Assembly: GCA_035538795.1 (NCBI GenBank)
Contig: DATLJS010000038.1
Location: forward strand, 1-64,000
Length of the DNA: 64,000 nucleotides
Origin: JAJZGK01 sp035538795
Lineage (GTDB): Bacteria > Pseudomonadota > Alphaproteobacteria > Rhodospirillales > Magnetospirillaceae
Reading direction: 5' to 3'
A program made the translations under genes and the position numbers. Shown here piece by piece: positions 27,265-36,079 of the stretch (positions within the stretch are counted from its first letter, which is position 1; every line of letters starts with the position of its first letter). The notes beneath the pieces are model-generated. The model searched no databases. It saw only the letters and a program-made list of their open reading frames with translations, and was not told the origin of the DNA.

Positions 27265-29012
27265 ATCTGTTCAAGACCTTCCGCGAAGACATCATTACCG
27301 CTTTGGACCGGCTGGCCGCCAAGGGCGCGCTGCCCGGCGGCCTCGATACTTCCAAGGTGACGGCCGAGCCCCCGCGCGAGGCGGCCCACGGCGATGTCTC
27401 GACCAACGCCGCCATGGTGCTGTCCAAAGCCGCCGGCATGAAGCCCCGCGATATCGCCGAACTGCTGGCCGGCGAATTGCGCGTCCTGCCTGCCGTCACC
27501 GCCGCCGAGATCGCCGGTCCGGGCTTCCTGAACCTGCGCCTGTCCGACGCCTTTTGGGCCGGACAACTGGCCGATGTTCTGCGCTCCGGCGTCCGCTACG
27601 GCGATTCCGATCTGGGCAGGGGGCAGAGGGTCAACGTGGAATATGTCTCGGCCAATCCCACCGGACCGATGCATGTGGGCCATGCCCGCGGCGCCGTGGT
27701 CGGCGATACCCTGGCCGGTCTGCTGGAAAAAGCCGGTTACGACGTCACCCGCGAATATTACATCAACGACGCCGGCGCCCAGGTGGACGTTCTGGCCCGT
27801 TCGGCCCATCTGCGCTACCGCGAGGCTTTGGGTGAAGCCATTACCATCCCCGAAGGGCTGTATCCTGGCGAATACTTGATTCCGCTGGGCCAGGACATCG
27901 CCAAGGCCGAGGGCAAGGCGTGGCTGGACAAGCCCGAGGCCGAATGGCTGCCGCATTTCCGCAAGACCGCCATCGACGCCATGATGGTGCTGATTCGCGG
28001 TGATCTGGCGGCGCTGGGCGTCAAGCACGACGTTTTCACCTCGGAGCGCGGCTTGGTCGAAGGCGGCAAGGTGCAGGCGGCCCTGGATTATCTGACCGAA
28101 CGCGGCCTGATTTATCAGGGCGTGCTGGAGCCGCCGAAGGGCAAGACCCCGGACGATTGGGAACCCCGACCCCAGACCCTGTTCAAGGCCACCGAATTCG
28201 GTGACGACGTCGATCGCCCGCTGAAGAAGTCGGACGGTGCCTGGACCTATTTCGCTTCGGACATCGCCTATCACTTCGACAAGTATCTGCGCGGCTTCCC
28301 GAATATGATCAACATCTTCGGGGCCGATCACGGCGGTTACGTCAAGCGCATGACGGCGGCGGTCAAGGCCATCACCGAGAGCAAGGGATCGCTGGACATC
28401 AAGCTGTGCCAGATGGTCAACCTGATGAAGGACGGCGAGCCTTATAAGATGTCCAAGCGCGCCGGCACCTTCGTGACCCTGCGCGATGTGGTGGACGAAG
28501 TGGGCATGGGCGTGGTGCGTTTCATCATGCTGACCCGCAAAAGCGACGCCCAGCTGGATTTCGATCTGGTCAAGGTGCTGGAGCAGTCCCGCGACAATCC
28601 GGTGTTCTATGTCCAGTACGCCCATGCCCGCGCCCATTCGGTGCTGCGCCACGGCGTCGAGATGTTCCCCAATCACGATCTGTCGGGCGACGCCCTGTCG
28701 AAGGTTTCCTTGAGCCGTCTGAGCGATCCGGCCGAACTGGCGGTGATCCGTCTGATGGCCGGTTGGCCGCGATTGGTGGAAAGCGCCGCCGAGGCTCACG
28801 AGCCGCATCGCGTCGCTTTCTATCTGTACGACCTTGCCGCCGCGTTCCATGGATTGTGGAACAAAGGCAAGGATGACGTTACCCTACGCTTCCTGGTGGC
28901 CGACGACGCCGAGCTGTCTCTGGCCCGCCTTGCCCTTGTGCGGGCGGTGACTTTGGTCATCGCCTCGGGTCTGGCGGTGTTCGGGGTCGAGCCGGTCGAG
29001 GAGATGAGGTAG
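27261..29012 (+). CDS. argS: Arginyl-tRNA synthetase
   Basis: Class I synthetase of 583 residues that charges tRNA-Arg in the cytoplasm. The N-terminal additional domain (about 1-110) contains AAHGDVSTNAAMVLSKAAG. The HIGH signature is PTGPMHVGHARG (about 133-144) and the KMSKS-like loop is KMSKRAGTFVTL near residue 397. The anticodon-binding DALR domain forms the C-terminus, ending in VEPVEEMR. The start overlaps the dgt stop by 4 bp, and the SPOR gene follows after 3 bp. It is one part of a long plus-strand gene train running through nagZ and the M50 protease. Confidence 0.98.
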   Translation: MNLFKTFREDIITALDRLAAKGALPGGLDTSKVTAEPPREAAHGDVSTNAAMVLSKAAGMKPRDIAELLAGELRVLPAVTAAEIAGPGFLNLRLSDAFWAGQLADVLRSGVRYGDSDLGRGQRVNVEYVSANPTGPMHVGHARGAVVGDTLAGLLEKAGYDVTREYYINDAGAQVDVLARSAHLRYREALGEAITIPEGLYPGEYLIPLGQDIAKAEGKAWLDKPEAEWLPHFRKTAIDAMMVLIRGDLAALGVKHDVFTSERGLVEGGKVQAALDYLTERGLIYQGVLEPPKGKTPDDWEPRPQTLFKATEFGDDVDRPLKKSDGAWTYFASDIAYHFDKYLRGFPNMINIFGADHGGYVKRMTAAVKAITESKGSLDIKLCQMVNLMKDGEPYKMSKRAGTFVTLRDVVDEVGMGVVRFIMLTRKSDAQLDFDLVKVLEQSRDNPVFYVQYAHARAHSVLRHGVEMFPNHDLSGDALSKVSLSRLSDPAELAVIRLMAGWPRLVESAAEAHEPHRVAFYLYDLAAAFHGLWNKGKDDVTLRFLVADDAELSLARLALVRAVTLVIASGLAVFGVEPVEEMR

Positions 29013-29015
29013 ACC

Positions 29016-29942
29016 ATGCCCTTCCGGCAAGACCGCGATCGTGTCGATCGTGAAATCCTGGACATTATTCCCGAGCGTTTCGACGCCGACCCGGACAGCC
29101 AGTACGCCCGCAAGACGGCGCATACCCGGCTGATCCTGACCATCGCCTTGGCCTTGCTGGCGGTGGCGGCGTTGGGCGTGGCGGCGCGGCATATCTTCTT
29201 TCCGGCCAAGACCCAGGTTCAGGCCGGATCGGGCGTGCCTCTGATCACCGCCGACGACAAGCCCATCAAGACCAAACCGGCTCCGGAAGAGCGTGGCGGC
29301 ATGGAGGTGCCCAACCGCGACAAGCTGGTTTACGAAAAGATGGGCAACACTCCGGAATCCGAGTCCCAGTCGGAGCGGCTTCTGCCGCCGCCGGAAGCGC
29401 CTGCGGCGCCGCCGGCCCAGCCCCGTTCGCCGTCCATCAAGCCGGCCTTCCAGACGCCGCCGGCCAAGGAAATCAATACCGCCAACCTGCCGCCCGAACC
29501 GGCCAAGCCGTCGAAAGCTCCGGTTCCCGCCGAAGGTTCGTCGGCCATGACCGCGCCGTTGCCGCCCGCTGCCGCCAAGACCGCTCCGGCCCCTGCCACC
29601 GCGGCTCCGGCGGCGCCGGCCAAGGCGGCTCCCGCCGGGCCCGCCGCCAAGGTCGCGGCCGCTCCGGCTCCGGCCCCTGCGGCCAAAAGCGCCGGCGGCG
29701 GTTGGCACGTTCAGTTGGGCTCGCTGAAGTCCGAAGCCGACGCCAAGGCTGAATGGGGCCGTATCCACGGCGCCAACAAGGATGTGCTGGGCAGTCTGTC
29801 GGGCGACGTCGTGCGCACCGACCTGGGCGCCAAGGGCATCTATTGGCGCATCTACGCCGGCCCGATGGACGAGGCCAAGGCCCGCACCGTCTGCGCCCAG
29901 TTGGCCAAACGGAATCAGGGGTGCATCATTGGCAAGGAATAA
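29016..29942 (+). CDS. SPOR-domain membrane protein
   Basis: About 308 residues with a single membrane helix (about 36-57, LILTIALALLAVAALG) and a short cytoplasmic N-terminus. A long Pro/Ala-rich periplasmic linker (about 90-225) leads to a C-terminal SPOR domain (about 228-308) with WHVQLGSLKSEADAKAEWGR and IYWRIYAGPMDEAKA. SPOR domains bind denuded glycan strands at division sites, so this is probably a septal peptidoglycan or division protein, of the FtsN/DedD architecture. FtsN identity cannot be settled from sequence alone. The 3' end overlaps the start of nagZ by 14 bp. Confidence 0.9.
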   Translation: MPFRQDRDRVDREILDIIPERFDADPDSQYARKTAHTRLILTIALALLAVAALGVAARHIFFPAKTQVQAGSGVPLITADDKPIKTKPAPEERGGMEVPNRDKLVYEKMGNTPESESQSERLLPPPEAPAAPPAQPRSPSIKPAFQTPPAKEINTANLPPEPAKPSKAPVPAEGSSAMTAPLPPAAAKTAPAPATAAPAAPAKAAPAGPAAKVAAAPAPAPAAKSAGGGWHVQLGSLKSEADAKAEWGRIHGANKDVLGSLSGDVVRTDLGAKGIYWRIYAGPMDEAKARTVCAQLAKRNQGCIIGKE

Positions 29943-30954
29943 CGGCACGCCGTCCGCGGGCATCTTCGGCTGCTCCGGACTGACCCTGACCGACGCGGAA
30001 AAAGCCTTTTTCGAGGAAGCCAATCCTCTGGGCTTCATTCTGTTCGCCCGCAACATCGACACTCCGGATCAGGTGCGCGCCCTGGTGGAATCCTTCCGAT
30101 CGGTGGTGGGCCGCCGGGCGCCGGTGCTGATCGACCAAGAGGGCGGACGGGTGCAGCGGCTGCGCCCGCCCTATTGGCTGAAGCGTCCGCCCATGTCGGT
30201 GTTCGCCCGCATGGCGGAACGGGATTTGCCGCGCGCCCGTGCCGCCTGCCGCCTGAATGCCCGCCTGATTGCCGAGGATTTGGCTGATCTGGGCATCGAC
30301 GTCGATTGCGCGCCGGTACTGGACGTGCCGGTTCCCGGCGCCCACGACATCATCGGCGACCGCGCCTTGGGCTGGGATTCCATGTTGGTGTCCGACCTGG
30401 GCCGCGCCGTCACCGACGGTTTGCTGGATGGCGGCGTGATGCCGGTGATCAAGCATATTCCCGGCCACGGCCGGGCCTTGGTCGACAGCCATCTCGACCT
30501 GCCGGTGGTGGTGGAGGACGCCGCCATTCTGTCGGCCACCGACTTCGCCGCCTTCCGCATCATGCGCAACGCGCCCTGGGCCATGACCGCCCATGTGGTC
30601 TACAAAGCCTTCGACGCCTTGCGTCCCGCCACCACCTCGCCCATCGTCATCGAACAGGTGATTCGCGGCGAGATCGGCTGCGAGGCCGTCCTGCTGTCGG
30701 ACGATCTGTCGATGAAGGCGCTGAAGGGCGATTTCGCCGATCGTACCCGCGACAGCCTGGACGCCGGTTGCGATATCGCCTTGCATTGCAATGGCGACAT
30801 GGAGGAAATGACCGCCATCGCCTCGGCCCTGCGGCCTTTGAACGACGCCTCGCTGGAGCGTCTGGCCCGCGCCGACGCCATGTTGCGCAACCGCCCGCTG
30901 CCTACGGGCGCGCAAGCCGCTTTGGACGACGTTTTGAAGGGGGAAGGGGCATGA
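29929..30954 (+). CDS. nagZ: Beta-N-acetylhexosaminidase NagZ (TTG start)
   Basis: Glycoside hydrolase family 3 enzyme of about 341 residues that removes GlcNAc from anhydro-muropeptides during cytoplasmic cell-wall recycling. The start is best placed at TTG 29929 (LARNNGTPSAG), since AGGGG ends 8 bases upstream and no ATG or GTG in frame fits; this makes it overlap the SPOR gene by 14 bp. Signatures are LIDQEGGRVQRL (substrate-binding Asp/Arg) and KHIPGHGRALVDSHLDLP, which carries the catalytic His loop of NagZ, with a late nucleophile region SDDLSMKAL. Length fits single-domain NagZ. It overlaps the M50 protease start by 4 bp. Confidence 0.95.
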   Translation: MARNNGTPSAGIFGCSGLTLTDAEKAFFEEANPLGFILFARNIDTPDQVRALVESFRSVVGRRAPVLIDQEGGRVQRLRPPYWLKRPPMSVFARMAERDLPRARAACRLNARLIAEDLADLGIDVDCAPVLDVPVPGAHDIIGDRALGWDSMLVSDLGRAVTDGLLDGGVMPVIKHIPGHGRALVDSHLDLPVVVEDAAILSATDFAAFRIMRNAPWAMTAHVVYKAFDALRPATTSPIVIEQVIRGEIGCEAVLLSDDLSMKALKGDFADRTRDSLDAGCDIALHCNGDMEEMTAIASALRPLNDASLERLARADAMLRNRPLPTGAQAALDDVLKGEGA

Positions 30955-31634
30955 ACGGCATTCCTCCGCAGATGGCCGAAGCCGTCCAGTCCTTCGCCGT
31001 CTGGGTCATCCCGCTGATTCTGGCCATCACCCTGCACGAAGCCGCCCACGGTTTCGCCGCCCTGCGTTTCGGTGACGACACCGCTTTGCGCCAGGGACGG
31101 GTTTCCGCCAATCCGCTGCATCACGTCGATCCCTTCGGCACGATTCTGCTGCCGGCCATGCTGCTGCTGTCGGGGGCGCATTTCCTGTTCGGTTGGGCCA
31201 AGCCGGTGCCGGTCAGTTTCGGGCGTCTCAAGCCTTTGCGCCTGGGCATGGTGATGGTCGCCCTGGCGGGGCCGGGCACCAACATCCTGCTGGCGGTGAT
31301 CTCGGCCTTGCTGGCGCATCTGACGCCCTATGTTCCGGCTTTCGGCCAGACCTGGGTGGCCGCCAATCTGGCCAATTCGGTGATGATCAATCTGGTGCTG
31401 GCGGTGTTCAACATGATCCCGCTGCCGCCGCTGGACGGCGGTCGGGTGCTGGTGGCGATTTTGCCGCGCCCCTGGGGATACAAGCTGGCCCAAGTGGAGC
31501 GTTACACCTTCTTCATCCTGTTGGGCGCCATCTTCATTCTGCCCATGCTGCATATTGATCTGTTTGATATCATCGTCGGCATTCCGGTCAACATGCTGGC
31601 CTGGCTGATCGATCTGGTGATCGGTCTTCCCTGA
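30951..31634 (+). CDS. M50-family site-2 protease-like membrane peptidase
   Basis: About 227 residues from the ATG at 30951, which overlaps nagZ in ATGA. It has about five or six membrane helices. The zinc motif is ITLHEAAHGF (HExxH) near residues 22-31 and the second metal motif is NMIPLPPLDGGRV near 155-167, matching the FxxNxxPxxxxDGG pattern of this family. It lacks PDZ and CBS domains, so it belongs to the small M50 group beside scpA-like genes in many bacteria. Substrates are unknown. ScpA follows after 12 bp. Confidence 0.92.
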   Translation: MNGIPPQMAEAVQSFAVWVIPLILAITLHEAAHGFAALRFGDDTALRQGRVSANPLHHVDPFGTILLPAMLLLSGAHFLFGWAKPVPVSFGRLKPLRLGMVMVALAGPGTNILLAVISALLAHLTPYVPAFGQTWVAANLANSVMINLVLAVFNMIPLPPLDGGRVLVAILPRPWGYKLAQVERYTFFILLGAIFILPMLHIDLFDIIVGIPVNMLAWLIDLVIGLP

Positions 31635-31646
31635 CGGACGGCAAGC

Positions 31647-32444
31647 ATGACCCAGCCGGGCATCTTCGACGCTTTCGACCAGCCCGAGCGGCTGGAGCCG
31701 CCGCCCGCCGCCGCCCTGGTGGTGGATCTGGACGGCTACGAGGGGCCGCTGGACGTTCTTTTGGAACTGGCCCGCGACCAGAAGGTGGATCTGGCCAAGA
31801 TTTCCATCCTGCGGCTGGCCGAGCAGTATCTGTCCTTCATCGAGCGGGCGGCGCGCGACCATCTGGAACTGGCCGCCGATTATCTGGTGATGGCGGCGTG
31901 GCTGGCTTATCTGAAGTCCCGTCTGCTCTTGCCCGAGCCTGCGCCGGAAGACGAGCCCAGCGGCGAAGAGATGGCCGCCGCCCTGGCCTTCCAGCTGCAA
32001 AGGCTGGAGGCCATGCGTCAGGCCGGTGAAAAGCTGATGAACCGCCCGCGTCTGGGCCGCGACGTCTTTCCGCGCGGCGAGCCCGAGGGTGTGTCGGTGG
32101 TGTCCCGCCCCGTCTGGGAAGTGGGGCTTTACGACTTGCTGAAGGCCTATGCCGACATTCAGCGCCGCCAAAAGGTCACCACCCTGCACATCGAGGCGCC
32201 GGATCTGTACTCGGTGGACGACGCCATCCGCCGTTTGGAAACCATGCTGGGCAAGTTGCCGCGTTGGTCGACGCTGATGAGTTTCCTGCCTCCGGGCTTG
32301 GGCGGCCTGGTGCGGCGTTCGGCGGTGTCGGCGCATTTCGTGGCGATTTTGGAGCTGTGCCGCCAAGGCAAGCTGGAACTGCGGCAGGACGAGGTCTTCG
32401 CCGACATCTGGCTGAAGCCGGCGGAAGGAAAGAGAGATGAGTGA
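31647..32444 (+). CDS. scpA: Segregation and condensation protein A
   Basis: Kleisin subunit of the SMC-ScpAB complex, 265 residues, which bridges SMC heads and condenses the chromosome. After an N-terminal tail it shows the characteristic GYEGPLDVLLELARDQKVDL and ISILRLAEQYL, then DYLVMAAWLAYLKSRLLLP. The C-terminal winged-helix part (about 190-260) contains FVAILELCRQGKLELRQDE. It overlaps scpB by 8 bp. No smc gene is in this window. Start ATG at 31647. Confidence 0.95.
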   Translation: MTQPGIFDAFDQPERLEPPPAAALVVDLDGYEGPLDVLLELARDQKVDLAKISILRLAEQYLSFIERAARDHLELAADYLVMAAWLAYLKSRLLLPEPAPEDEPSGEEMAAALAFQLQRLEAMRQAGEKLMNRPRLGRDVFPRGEPEGVSVVSRPVWEVGLYDLLKAYADIQRRQKVTTLHIEAPDLYSVDDAIRRLETMLGKLPRWSTLMSFLPPGLGGLVRRSAVSAHFVAILELCRQGKLELRQDEVFADIWLKPAEGKRDE

Positions 32445-33108
32445 TTTCCAGCATCTGCGGCTGATCGAGGCCTTGCTGTTCGCCTCGGCCGAACCCTTGG
32501 ACGAGCGCAGTCTGGCCGAACGGCTGCCCGAAGGCGTGGATCTTGAGGAACTGTTGGCCGACCTGCAGGACGTCTATGCCGAACGCGGCGTCAATCTGGT
32601 GCGGCGCGGCGGCAAATGGGCCTTCCGCACCGCGCCCGATCTGGCCGCCGCCCTGACCATCGAGCAGAATGTCGGCAAGAAGCTGTCGCGCGCCGCCGTC
32701 GAGACGCTGTCGATCATCGCCTATCATCAGCCCTGCACCCGCGCCGAGATCGAGGAGATTCGTGGCGTGGCCCTCAGCCGTGGTACTCTGGACGTCTTGT
32801 TCGAGGCCGGCTGGATCAGGCCCAGGGGCCGCAAGCGGACGCCGGGCAAGCCCATGCTGTGGGGAACCACGGAAAGCTTCCTGGATCATTTCGGCTTGCT
32901 GGCCACCGACGATTTGCCGGGCATCGAGGAATTGAAGGCGGCGGGTCTGTTGGACTCCCGCCCCGGTCTGTCCAGCTACGCCAACCGCGCCGGCGAGGAT
33001 GCCGATCTGCTGGACGTGGCCGAAGAATTGGACGAGGACGAACTGGAACGCCGCGCCCTGGAGGTCTTGCGTCCGCTCAATATGGCCGACGAGGACGACG
33101 AGCTTTAA
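32437..33108 (+). CDS. scpB: Segregation and condensation protein B
   Basis: Partner of ScpA, 223 residues. It is made of two winged-helix domains (about 1-80 and 85-165), with LIEALLFASAEPLDERSLAE at the N-terminus and AAVETLSIIAYHQPCTRAEI, then RGRKRTPGKPMLWGTT in the second domain. The acidic C-terminal tail (about 165-223) is common in alphaproteobacterial ScpB. The start overlaps scpA by 8 bp. The gene ends about 100 bp before tatA, so the Tat genes may also have their own promoter in that gap. Confidence 0.95.
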   Translation: MSDFQHLRLIEALLFASAEPLDERSLAERLPEGVDLEELLADLQDVYAERGVNLVRRGGKWAFRTAPDLAAALTIEQNVGKKLSRAAVETLSIIAYHQPCTRAEIEEIRGVALSRGTLDVLFEAGWIRPRGRKRTPGKPMLWGTTESFLDHFGLLATDDLPGIEELKAAGLLDSRPGLSSYANRAGEDADLLDVAEELDEDELERRALEVLRPLNMADEDDEL

Positions 33109-33210
33109 CTAATATGACGGAATTCGTAGGCTGAGAGCTTGCAGGCATTGCCGGAGGCGTCGTCTTTTGCGATGATCCGCCGGCTTTCCGCTCCCTTGGA
33201 GAAATGGACA

Positions 33211-33462
33211 ATGGGTTCTTTTAGCATTTGGCATTGGATGATCGTTCTGGCCGTGGCGCTTCTGCTGTTCGGCGGCAAGGGCAAGATCTCCAACCTGATG
33301 GGTGACGTGGCTCAGGGCGTCAAGGCCTTCAAGAAGGGACTCGCCGATGACGAGGCTCCGGCCGCCAAGCCCGCCGAACCCCCTCGCGAACTGACCGCCG
33401 ACGCTCCGGCTGCCGCTGCTTCCGCCTCCGCTCCCAAGAGCGAAGACGCCGCCAAGCATTAA
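33211..33462 (+). CDS. tatA: Twin-arginine translocase subunit TatA
   Basis: About 83 residues from the ATG at 33211 (MGSFSIWHWMIVL), preceded by GGAG; an in-frame codon further upstream (33139) would add a non-conserved stretch. It has a single N-terminal membrane helix (VLAVALLLFGGKGKIS), the FGxxK hinge, an amphipathic helix with DVAQGVKAFKKGL, and an Ala/Pro-rich tail. TatA multimers form the transport pore for folded proteins. First of tatA-tatB-tatC. Confidence 0.95.
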   Translation: MGSFSIWHWMIVLAVALLLFGGKGKISNLMGDVAQGVKAFKKGLADDEAPAAKPAEPPRELTADAPAAAASASAPKSEDAAKH

Positions 33463-33487
33463 GCCGCGAACCGGCGGGAAGGGGTCC

Positions 33488-33898
33488 ATGTTCGATATCG
33501 CTTGGTCCGAGCTGGCCTTGATCGGCGGCGTTGCGCTGCTGGTCATCGGCCCCAAGGACTTGCCCAAGGTCATGCGCACCATGGGCCAATGGACCCGCAA
33601 GGCCCGTCTGCTGGCCGGTGAGTTTCAGCGCAATCTGGACGACATGATGCGCGAATCCGAACTGGCCGAAATGAAAAAGCAGGTCCAGTCGGTCAGCACC
33701 CTGTCGCAACAGAGCAAGGCCGATCTGGAGCGCCATCTGAGCGATTTCGACCCCAACAAGGTGCAGGACATGGCCGCCGCCGCGTCGTTGAAGCAGGAGG
33801 CGTCGATTCTGCCGCCCACCACTCCTACCGTCACCGCTGCCGAGACGGCGCCGGAAGCGGCCACCGGGACCGCCGCCCATATCGAGCCTAAATCGTGA
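33488..33898 (+). CDS. tatB: Twin-arginine translocase subunit TatB
   Basis: About 136 residues. The start MFDIAWSELALIGGVALLVIG includes the Glu in the first membrane helix and the family G-P-K-D-L-P hinge. An amphipathic region follows (AKLLAGEF-like in ARLLAGEFQRNLDDM), then a coiled, charged section (about 45-90) and an Ala/Thr tail. TatB with TatC forms the receptor for twin-arginine signal peptides. The stop TGA overlaps the tatC start. Confidence 0.95.
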   Translation: MFDIAWSELALIGGVALLVIGPKDLPKVMRTMGQWTRKARLLAGEFQRNLDDMMRESELAEMKKQVQSVSTLSQQSKADLERHLSDFDPNKVQDMAAAASLKQEASILPPTTPTVTAAETAPEAATGTAAHIEPKS

Positions 33899-34725
33899 CC
33901 GATCCCGTCGAAGAAAGCCGGATGCCGCTGATGGAGCATTTGATCGAGCTGCGCAAGCGGCTGATGATCTCCTTCGTCGCTTTCTTTCTGATCTTTCTGG
34001 TCTGCTATTACTTTTCGAAGAACATCTACGGCTTTCTGGTCGAGCCGCTGGCCCATGTGATGGAACTGCACGGCGATTCGAACCGCCGCATGATCTACAC
34101 CAGCCTGACCGAAGCTTTTTGGACCTATGTCCGCGTTTCGGCCTTCGCCGCCGCCTTCATCTGCTTTCCCATCTGGGCCGGGCAGTTGTGGGCCTTCGTC
34201 GCGCCGGGGCTTTACAAGCATGAAAAGCGCGCCTTCGCCCCCTTCCTGGTGGCGACGCCGGTGCTGTTCCTGGCAGGTGCGGCGCTTCTCTACTATCTTG
34301 TGCTGCCCATGGCCTGGAACTTTTTCCTGTCCTTCGAAAGCCTGGGCGCCGATACCGGCGGGCTGCCCATCGAACTGCAGGCCAAGGTCGGCGAATATCT
34401 GTCGCTGGTGATGCAGTTGATCTTCGCCTTCGGTCTGGCCTTCCAGATGCCGGTGGCGCTGACGCTGCTGGCCCGTGTCGGTATTCTCGACGCCAGCGAT
34501 CTGGTGGAAAAGCGCCGCTATGCCATCGTCGGCGTCTTCATCGCCGCCGCCGTTCTGACGCCGCCCGATATCATCAGCCAGCTCAGCCTGGCGATCCCGA
34601 TGCTGATTCTTTACGAAATCTCGATCCTGTCCTGCCGCTGGGTGGAAAAGGATCAGAAGAGCGTCGAGGCCGAAGGGACGGCGTTGGCCGATCCGGTGGA
34701 AGACACCGATTTTAACGAGGGGTAG
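33895..34725 (+). CDS. tatC: Twin-arginine translocase subunit TatC (GTG start)
   Basis: About 276 residues with six membrane helices. The start GTG at 33895 (GTGA) overlaps the tatB stop, giving MTDPVEESRMPLMEHLIELR; the conserved HLxELRxR motif of TatC follows immediately (HLIELRKRLM). It contains AFWTYVRVSAFAAAF and QFPVALTLLAR-like text (FQMPVALTLLARVGI), and VLTPPDIISQ near the end. This is the receptor core that recognises the twin-arginine signal. Few alternatives exist for the start. Confidence 0.95.
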   Translation: MTDPVEESRMPLMEHLIELRKRLMISFVAFFLIFLVCYYFSKNIYGFLVEPLAHVMELHGDSNRRMIYTSLTEAFWTYVRVSAFAAAFICFPIWAGQLWAFVAPGLYKHEKRAFAPFLVATPVLFLAGAALLYYLVLPMAWNFFLSFESLGADTGGLPIELQAKVGEYLSLVMQLIFAFGLAFQMPVALTLLARVGILDASDLVEKRRYAIVGVFIAAAVLTPPDIISQLSLAIPMLILYEISILSCRWVEKDQKSVEAEGTALADPVEDTDFNEG

Positions 34726-34733
34726 GGGCGGTC

Positions 34734-34763
34734 TTGTCCCCTTCGGGGGCTCCGCTCTATAAC
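34734..34763 (+). promoter_or_regulatory. Candidate housekeeping promoter for serS
   Basis: TTGTCC (34734-34739) and TATAAC (34758-34763) are 18 bases apart, in the gap between tatC and serS and about 40 bp upstream of the serS ATG. The match to -35/-10 is good for this G+C-rich genome. It would let serS-surE-pcm be made independently of the Tat genes. Confidence 0.45.
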
Positions 34764-34801
34764 CGGCCCAGATCGGCCGGAATTTCGAAAGAAGGCGTTT
34801 C

Positions 34802-36079
34802 ATGCACGACATCAAGTCCATCCGCGAAAATCCCGAGGCTTTTGATGCGGGTCTGGCCCGTCGCGGTCTGGCCCCCCTGTCGGCCCGCATTCTGGAGCTG
34901 GACGCCAAGCGCCGCGCCGCTCAGACCGCATTCCAGGACATGCAGGCCAAACGCAACGAAGCCTCAAAGCAGATCGGCTTGGTCAAACGTCAGGGCGGCG
35001 ACGCCCAGGCTCTGATGGACGAGGTCGCGGCTCTGAAGGACGGCATTACCGCCGCCGAGGTCGAGGAAAAGTCCGTGGCCGAGGAAATCGACGGCATCTT
35101 GATGGCGACGCCGAACCTGCCGGCGGACGAAGTGCCGGAAGGCCCCGACGAAAGCGCCAACGTCGAATTGCGCCGCGTCGGCACGCCCCGCGCCTTCGAT
35201 TTCGCGCCCAAGGAGCACGACGCCATCGGCACCGGCCTGGGGCTGATGGACTTCGAAAGCGCCGCCAAGCTGTCGGGGGCGCGTTTCGTCGTGTTGAAAG
35301 GCGCGCTGGCCCGCATGGAACGGGCCTTGTCGGCCTTCATGCTGAACATTCATACCGGCGAAAAGGGCTATACCGAGATCAATCCGCCTTTCATGGTGCG
35401 CGATGAAGCCCTGTACGGCACCGGCCAGTTGCCCAAGTTCGGCGAGGATCTGTTCAAGGCCAATACCGGTCATTACCTGATCCCCACCGCCGAGGTGCCG
35501 CTGACCAATCTGGTGGCCGGCGAGATTCTGGACGAGGCCAAGCTGCCGGTCCGCATGACCGCCCTGACCCAGTGCTTCCGCTCGGAGGCCGGAGCGGCGG
35601 GCAAGGACACCCGCGGCATGATCCGCCAGCACCAGTTCAGCAAGGTCGAAATGGTCAGCATCGCCCATCCCGACCAGTCCGAGGAAGAGCACGAGCGGAT
35701 GACCGCCTGCGCAGAGGACATTCTGAAGCGGCTGGGCCTGCCGTACCGGGTCATCGTTCTGTGCACCGGCGATATGGGCTTTTCGGCCCGCAAGACCTTC
35801 GACATCGAGGTTTGGCTGCCCGGCCAGAACACCTACCGCGAAATTTCCAGCTGTTCCAACTGTGGCGATTTCCAGGCCCGGCGCATGAACGCCCGCTTTC
35901 GCTCCGCCGGAGAAAAGGGCACCCGCTTCGTGCATACCCTGAACGGTTCGGGGCTGGCCGTGGGCCGTACCCTGGTGGCCATTCTGGAGAATTACCAGCA
36001 GGCCGACGGCTCGGTGGTGGTGCCGGAAGCCTTGCGCCATTACATGGGCGGGCTGGAGGTCATCCAGCCGAATGTTTGA
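34802..36079 (+). CDS. serS: Seryl-tRNA synthetase
   Basis: Class II synthetase of 425 residues that charges tRNA-Ser (and tRNA-Sec where present). The N-terminal coiled-coil arm (about 25-105) with AKRRAAQTAFQDMQAKRNEA reaches the tRNA variable arm. The catalytic core has motif 1 around YTEINPPFMV, motif 2 around FRSEAGAAGKDTRGMIRQHQF, and motif 3 GSGLAVGRTLVAILENYQ. Start ATG at 34802. It overlaps surE by 8 bp. Confidence 0.98.
   Translation: MHDIKSIRENPEAFDAGLARRGLAPLSARILELDAKRRAAQTAFQDMQAKRNEASKQIGLVKRQGGDAQALMDEVAALKDGITAAEVEEKSVAEEIDGILMATPNLPADEVPEGPDESANVELRRVGTPRAFDFAPKEHDAIGTGLGLMDFESAAKLSGARFVVLKGALARMERALSAFMLNIHTGEKGYTEINPPFMVRDEALYGTGQLPKFGEDLFKANTGHYLIPTAEVPLTNLVAGEILDEAKLPVRMTALTQCFRSEAGAAGKDTRGMIRQHQFSKVEMVSIAHPDQSEEEHERMTACAEDILKRLGLPYRVIVLCTGDMGFSARKTFDIEVWLPGQNTYREISSCSNCGDFQARRMNARFRSAGEKGTRFVHTLNGSGLAVGRTLVAILENYQQADGSVVVPEALRHYMGGLEVIQPNV

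Noticed and set aside
30600..32366. Antisense frame over nagZ, M50 and scpA
   Set aside because: Compositional shadow; no family motif.
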